DNA of 32,026 nucleotides from Propionibacterium sp. Its GTDB lineage: Bacteria > Actinomycetota > Actinomycetes > Propionibacteriales > Propionibacteriaceae. Made by a program: the position numbers and the translations under genes. Location of the stretch: NCBI GenBank assembly GCA_012839035.1, contig DUOB01000070.1, forward strand, positions 1 to 32,026, in the 5' to 3' direction. The notes under the pieces were generated by a model, which saw only the letters and a list, made by a program, of their open reading frames with translations, had not been told where the DNA came from and searched no databases. This document shows, one piece after another, positions 31,253-32,026 of this stretch (its first letter is position 1; each line of letters opens with the position of its first letter).

Positions 31253-32026
31253 TCAGCGCCCCGAACGCTTGGTCCCGCGCTGCGGGGGCGCGGTCAACGG
31301 GTCCTCCGGCCAGGGGTGCTTGGCATAGCGTCCGCGATTCTCCGCCCGCACGCCCGGATAGGCGTTCACCCAGAACGACGCGAGGTCGTCGGTGACGGCG
31401 AGCGGCCAGCCCGCGGGGGAGAGCAGATGGAACAGCACCGGGACCCCGGCCACCCGGGGCGTCTCCGTCAGCCCGAAACATTCCTGCAGCTTGACCGCCA
31501 GCACGGGGCGTTCCGCAGGGTCCTCGGGATAGGTCAGCCGGATCCGTGACCCGGTCGGCACCGGCAGTCGCTCGGGCACGACCTCGTCGAACGTCCCGGC
31601 CTCCGGCCAGGGCAGGAGCCTGCGCAGCGCCGACACCAGGTCCAGCGACCGGGGCGGCGCGCCCTCGGCCAGTCGCAACAGCTCCGGCCCCAGCCACTCG
31701 TCCAGTCGCGCGGTGAGTGCATCGTCGCCCACCGCGGGCCACGGGTCCCCGAGTCGGGCATGGGCGAACGCCATGCGCCGACGCAGCGTTGTCGCGGCCT
31801 CCGTCCAGTGGAGCAGTCCCAGTCCGGCCTCCCCGCGACCGTCCGTCAACGCAGCCCGGACGGCAGCCACGCCCGCCTCCTGGTCGACGGGGATGGGGGT
31901 GACGGCGAGGTCGATGGCACCGAGCCGGCGTACCCGCACCGCACCCACCTGCCCACCCGACCACGTCACCTCTTCGCGTTCGGTGACCAGTGGCTCGCCC
32001 GCGGCGAGTGCGGTCACCTCGTCGAG
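31253..32026 (-). CDS. hrpB: HrpB-type ATP-dependent helicase, C-terminal part
   Basis: The frame is open from the window edge (257 residues seen), so the N-terminal DEAH helicase core lies outside. The visible part matches the HrpB-specific C-terminal region: WLGPELLRLAEG, a P-T-G-S-R-I-R-L-T-Y-P segment, PVLAVKLQECFGLTETPRVAGVPVLFHLLSPAGWPLAVTDDLASFW, and the final YAKHPWPEDPLTAPPQRGTK. HrpB is an RNA-helicase-like protein whose exact role in most bacteria is unclear. It converges with the response regulator gene, with 40 bases between stops containing a small TTCCCTAGGGA palindrome. Any start codon inside the window would be internal. Confidence 0.93.
   Translation of the reverse strand, partial: LDEVTALAAGEPLVTEREEVTWSGGQVGAVRVRRLGAIDLAVTPIPVDQEAGVAAVRAALTDGRGEAGLGLLHWTEAATTLRRRMAFAHARLGDPWPAVGDDALTARLDEWLGPELLRLAEGAPPRSLDLVSALRRLLPWPEAGTFDEVVPERLPVPTGSRIRLTYPEDPAERPVLAVKLQECFGLTETPRVAGVPVLFHLLSPAGWPLAVTDDLASFWVNAYPGVRAENRGRYAKHPWPEDPLTAPPQRGTKRSGR

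Overview
The window is a dense, high-GC stretch of chromosome that reads as an actinobacterium. The support is family-level: a CobC of the mycobacterial Rv2231c type, a fatty-acyl desaturase paired with its own ferredoxin-reductase like mycobacterial DesA3 and Rv3230c, a penicillin-binding lipoprotein of the Rv2864c type, an actinobacterial NarL-type two-component pair, and many genes that appear to be transcribed without a leader. A member of Propionibacteriales is a reasonable guess but is not proven. I see no prophage, transposase, CRISPR array, tRNA or rRNA gene.

Layout. 1-1478: end of a cobalamin (B12) cluster on the minus strand (cobC-like aminotransferase, cut by the window edge, and cobO). 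1719-2418: an OmpR-type regulator broken by a one-base frameshift. 2437-4266: a PBP2-like lipoprotein that has lost all three catalytic motifs. 4468-5785: an FMN-type oxidase-fold protein and convergent fdhD. 5844-7453: an MmcQ/YjbR protein overlapping a class I aminotransferase. 7476-9865: an operator followed by a two-gene desaturase electron-transfer operon. 9989-12539: small membrane protein, aquaporin, Gfo/Idh/MocA oxidoreductase. 12586-14909: divergent otsB/otsA for trehalose synthesis. 14934-16813: YdhR-like and YceI proteins and a PIG-L/LmbE deacetylase. 16899-21958: a large two-part protein (KaiC-like fold without a P-loop plus a PEP-synthase-type ATP-grasp domain), followed on the same strand by the three-gene AmmeMemoRadiSam set (Memo, AMMECR1, radical SAM). 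21959-22284: a gene-free stretch made of a 73-bp tandem repeat and a long hairpin. 22285-25229: papain-like amidase, tiny membrane protein, and an MFS exporter with its MerR regulator behind a MerR-type promoter. 25275-28085: pdxH, zinc alcohol dehydrogenase and a CtaA-like membrane protein lacking three of four heme-ligand histidines. 28190-31212: DUF4352-type membrane protein divergent from a histidine kinase/response regulator pair. 31253-32026: C-terminal part of an HrpB-type helicase.

How the genes fit together. CobC and CobO serve late steps of adenosylcobalamin synthesis. The reductase and desaturase form an electron-transfer chain for introducing a double bond into acyl chains and probably share one repressor-controlled promoter. 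OtsA and OtsB make and dephosphorylate trehalose-6-phosphate. The MFS and MerR genes look like a self-regulated efflux unit. The Memo, AMMECR1 and radical SAM genes form a conserved set of unknown chemistry; the upstream ATP-grasp protein is a candidate extra partner.

The points most worth a second look are the ATP-grasp/AmmeMemoRadiSam neighbourhood, the inactive PBP, the histidine-poor CtaA homologue, the repeat block, the recurring -10/six-base/start-codon spacing, and an odd preference for the TAT tyrosine codon after C.
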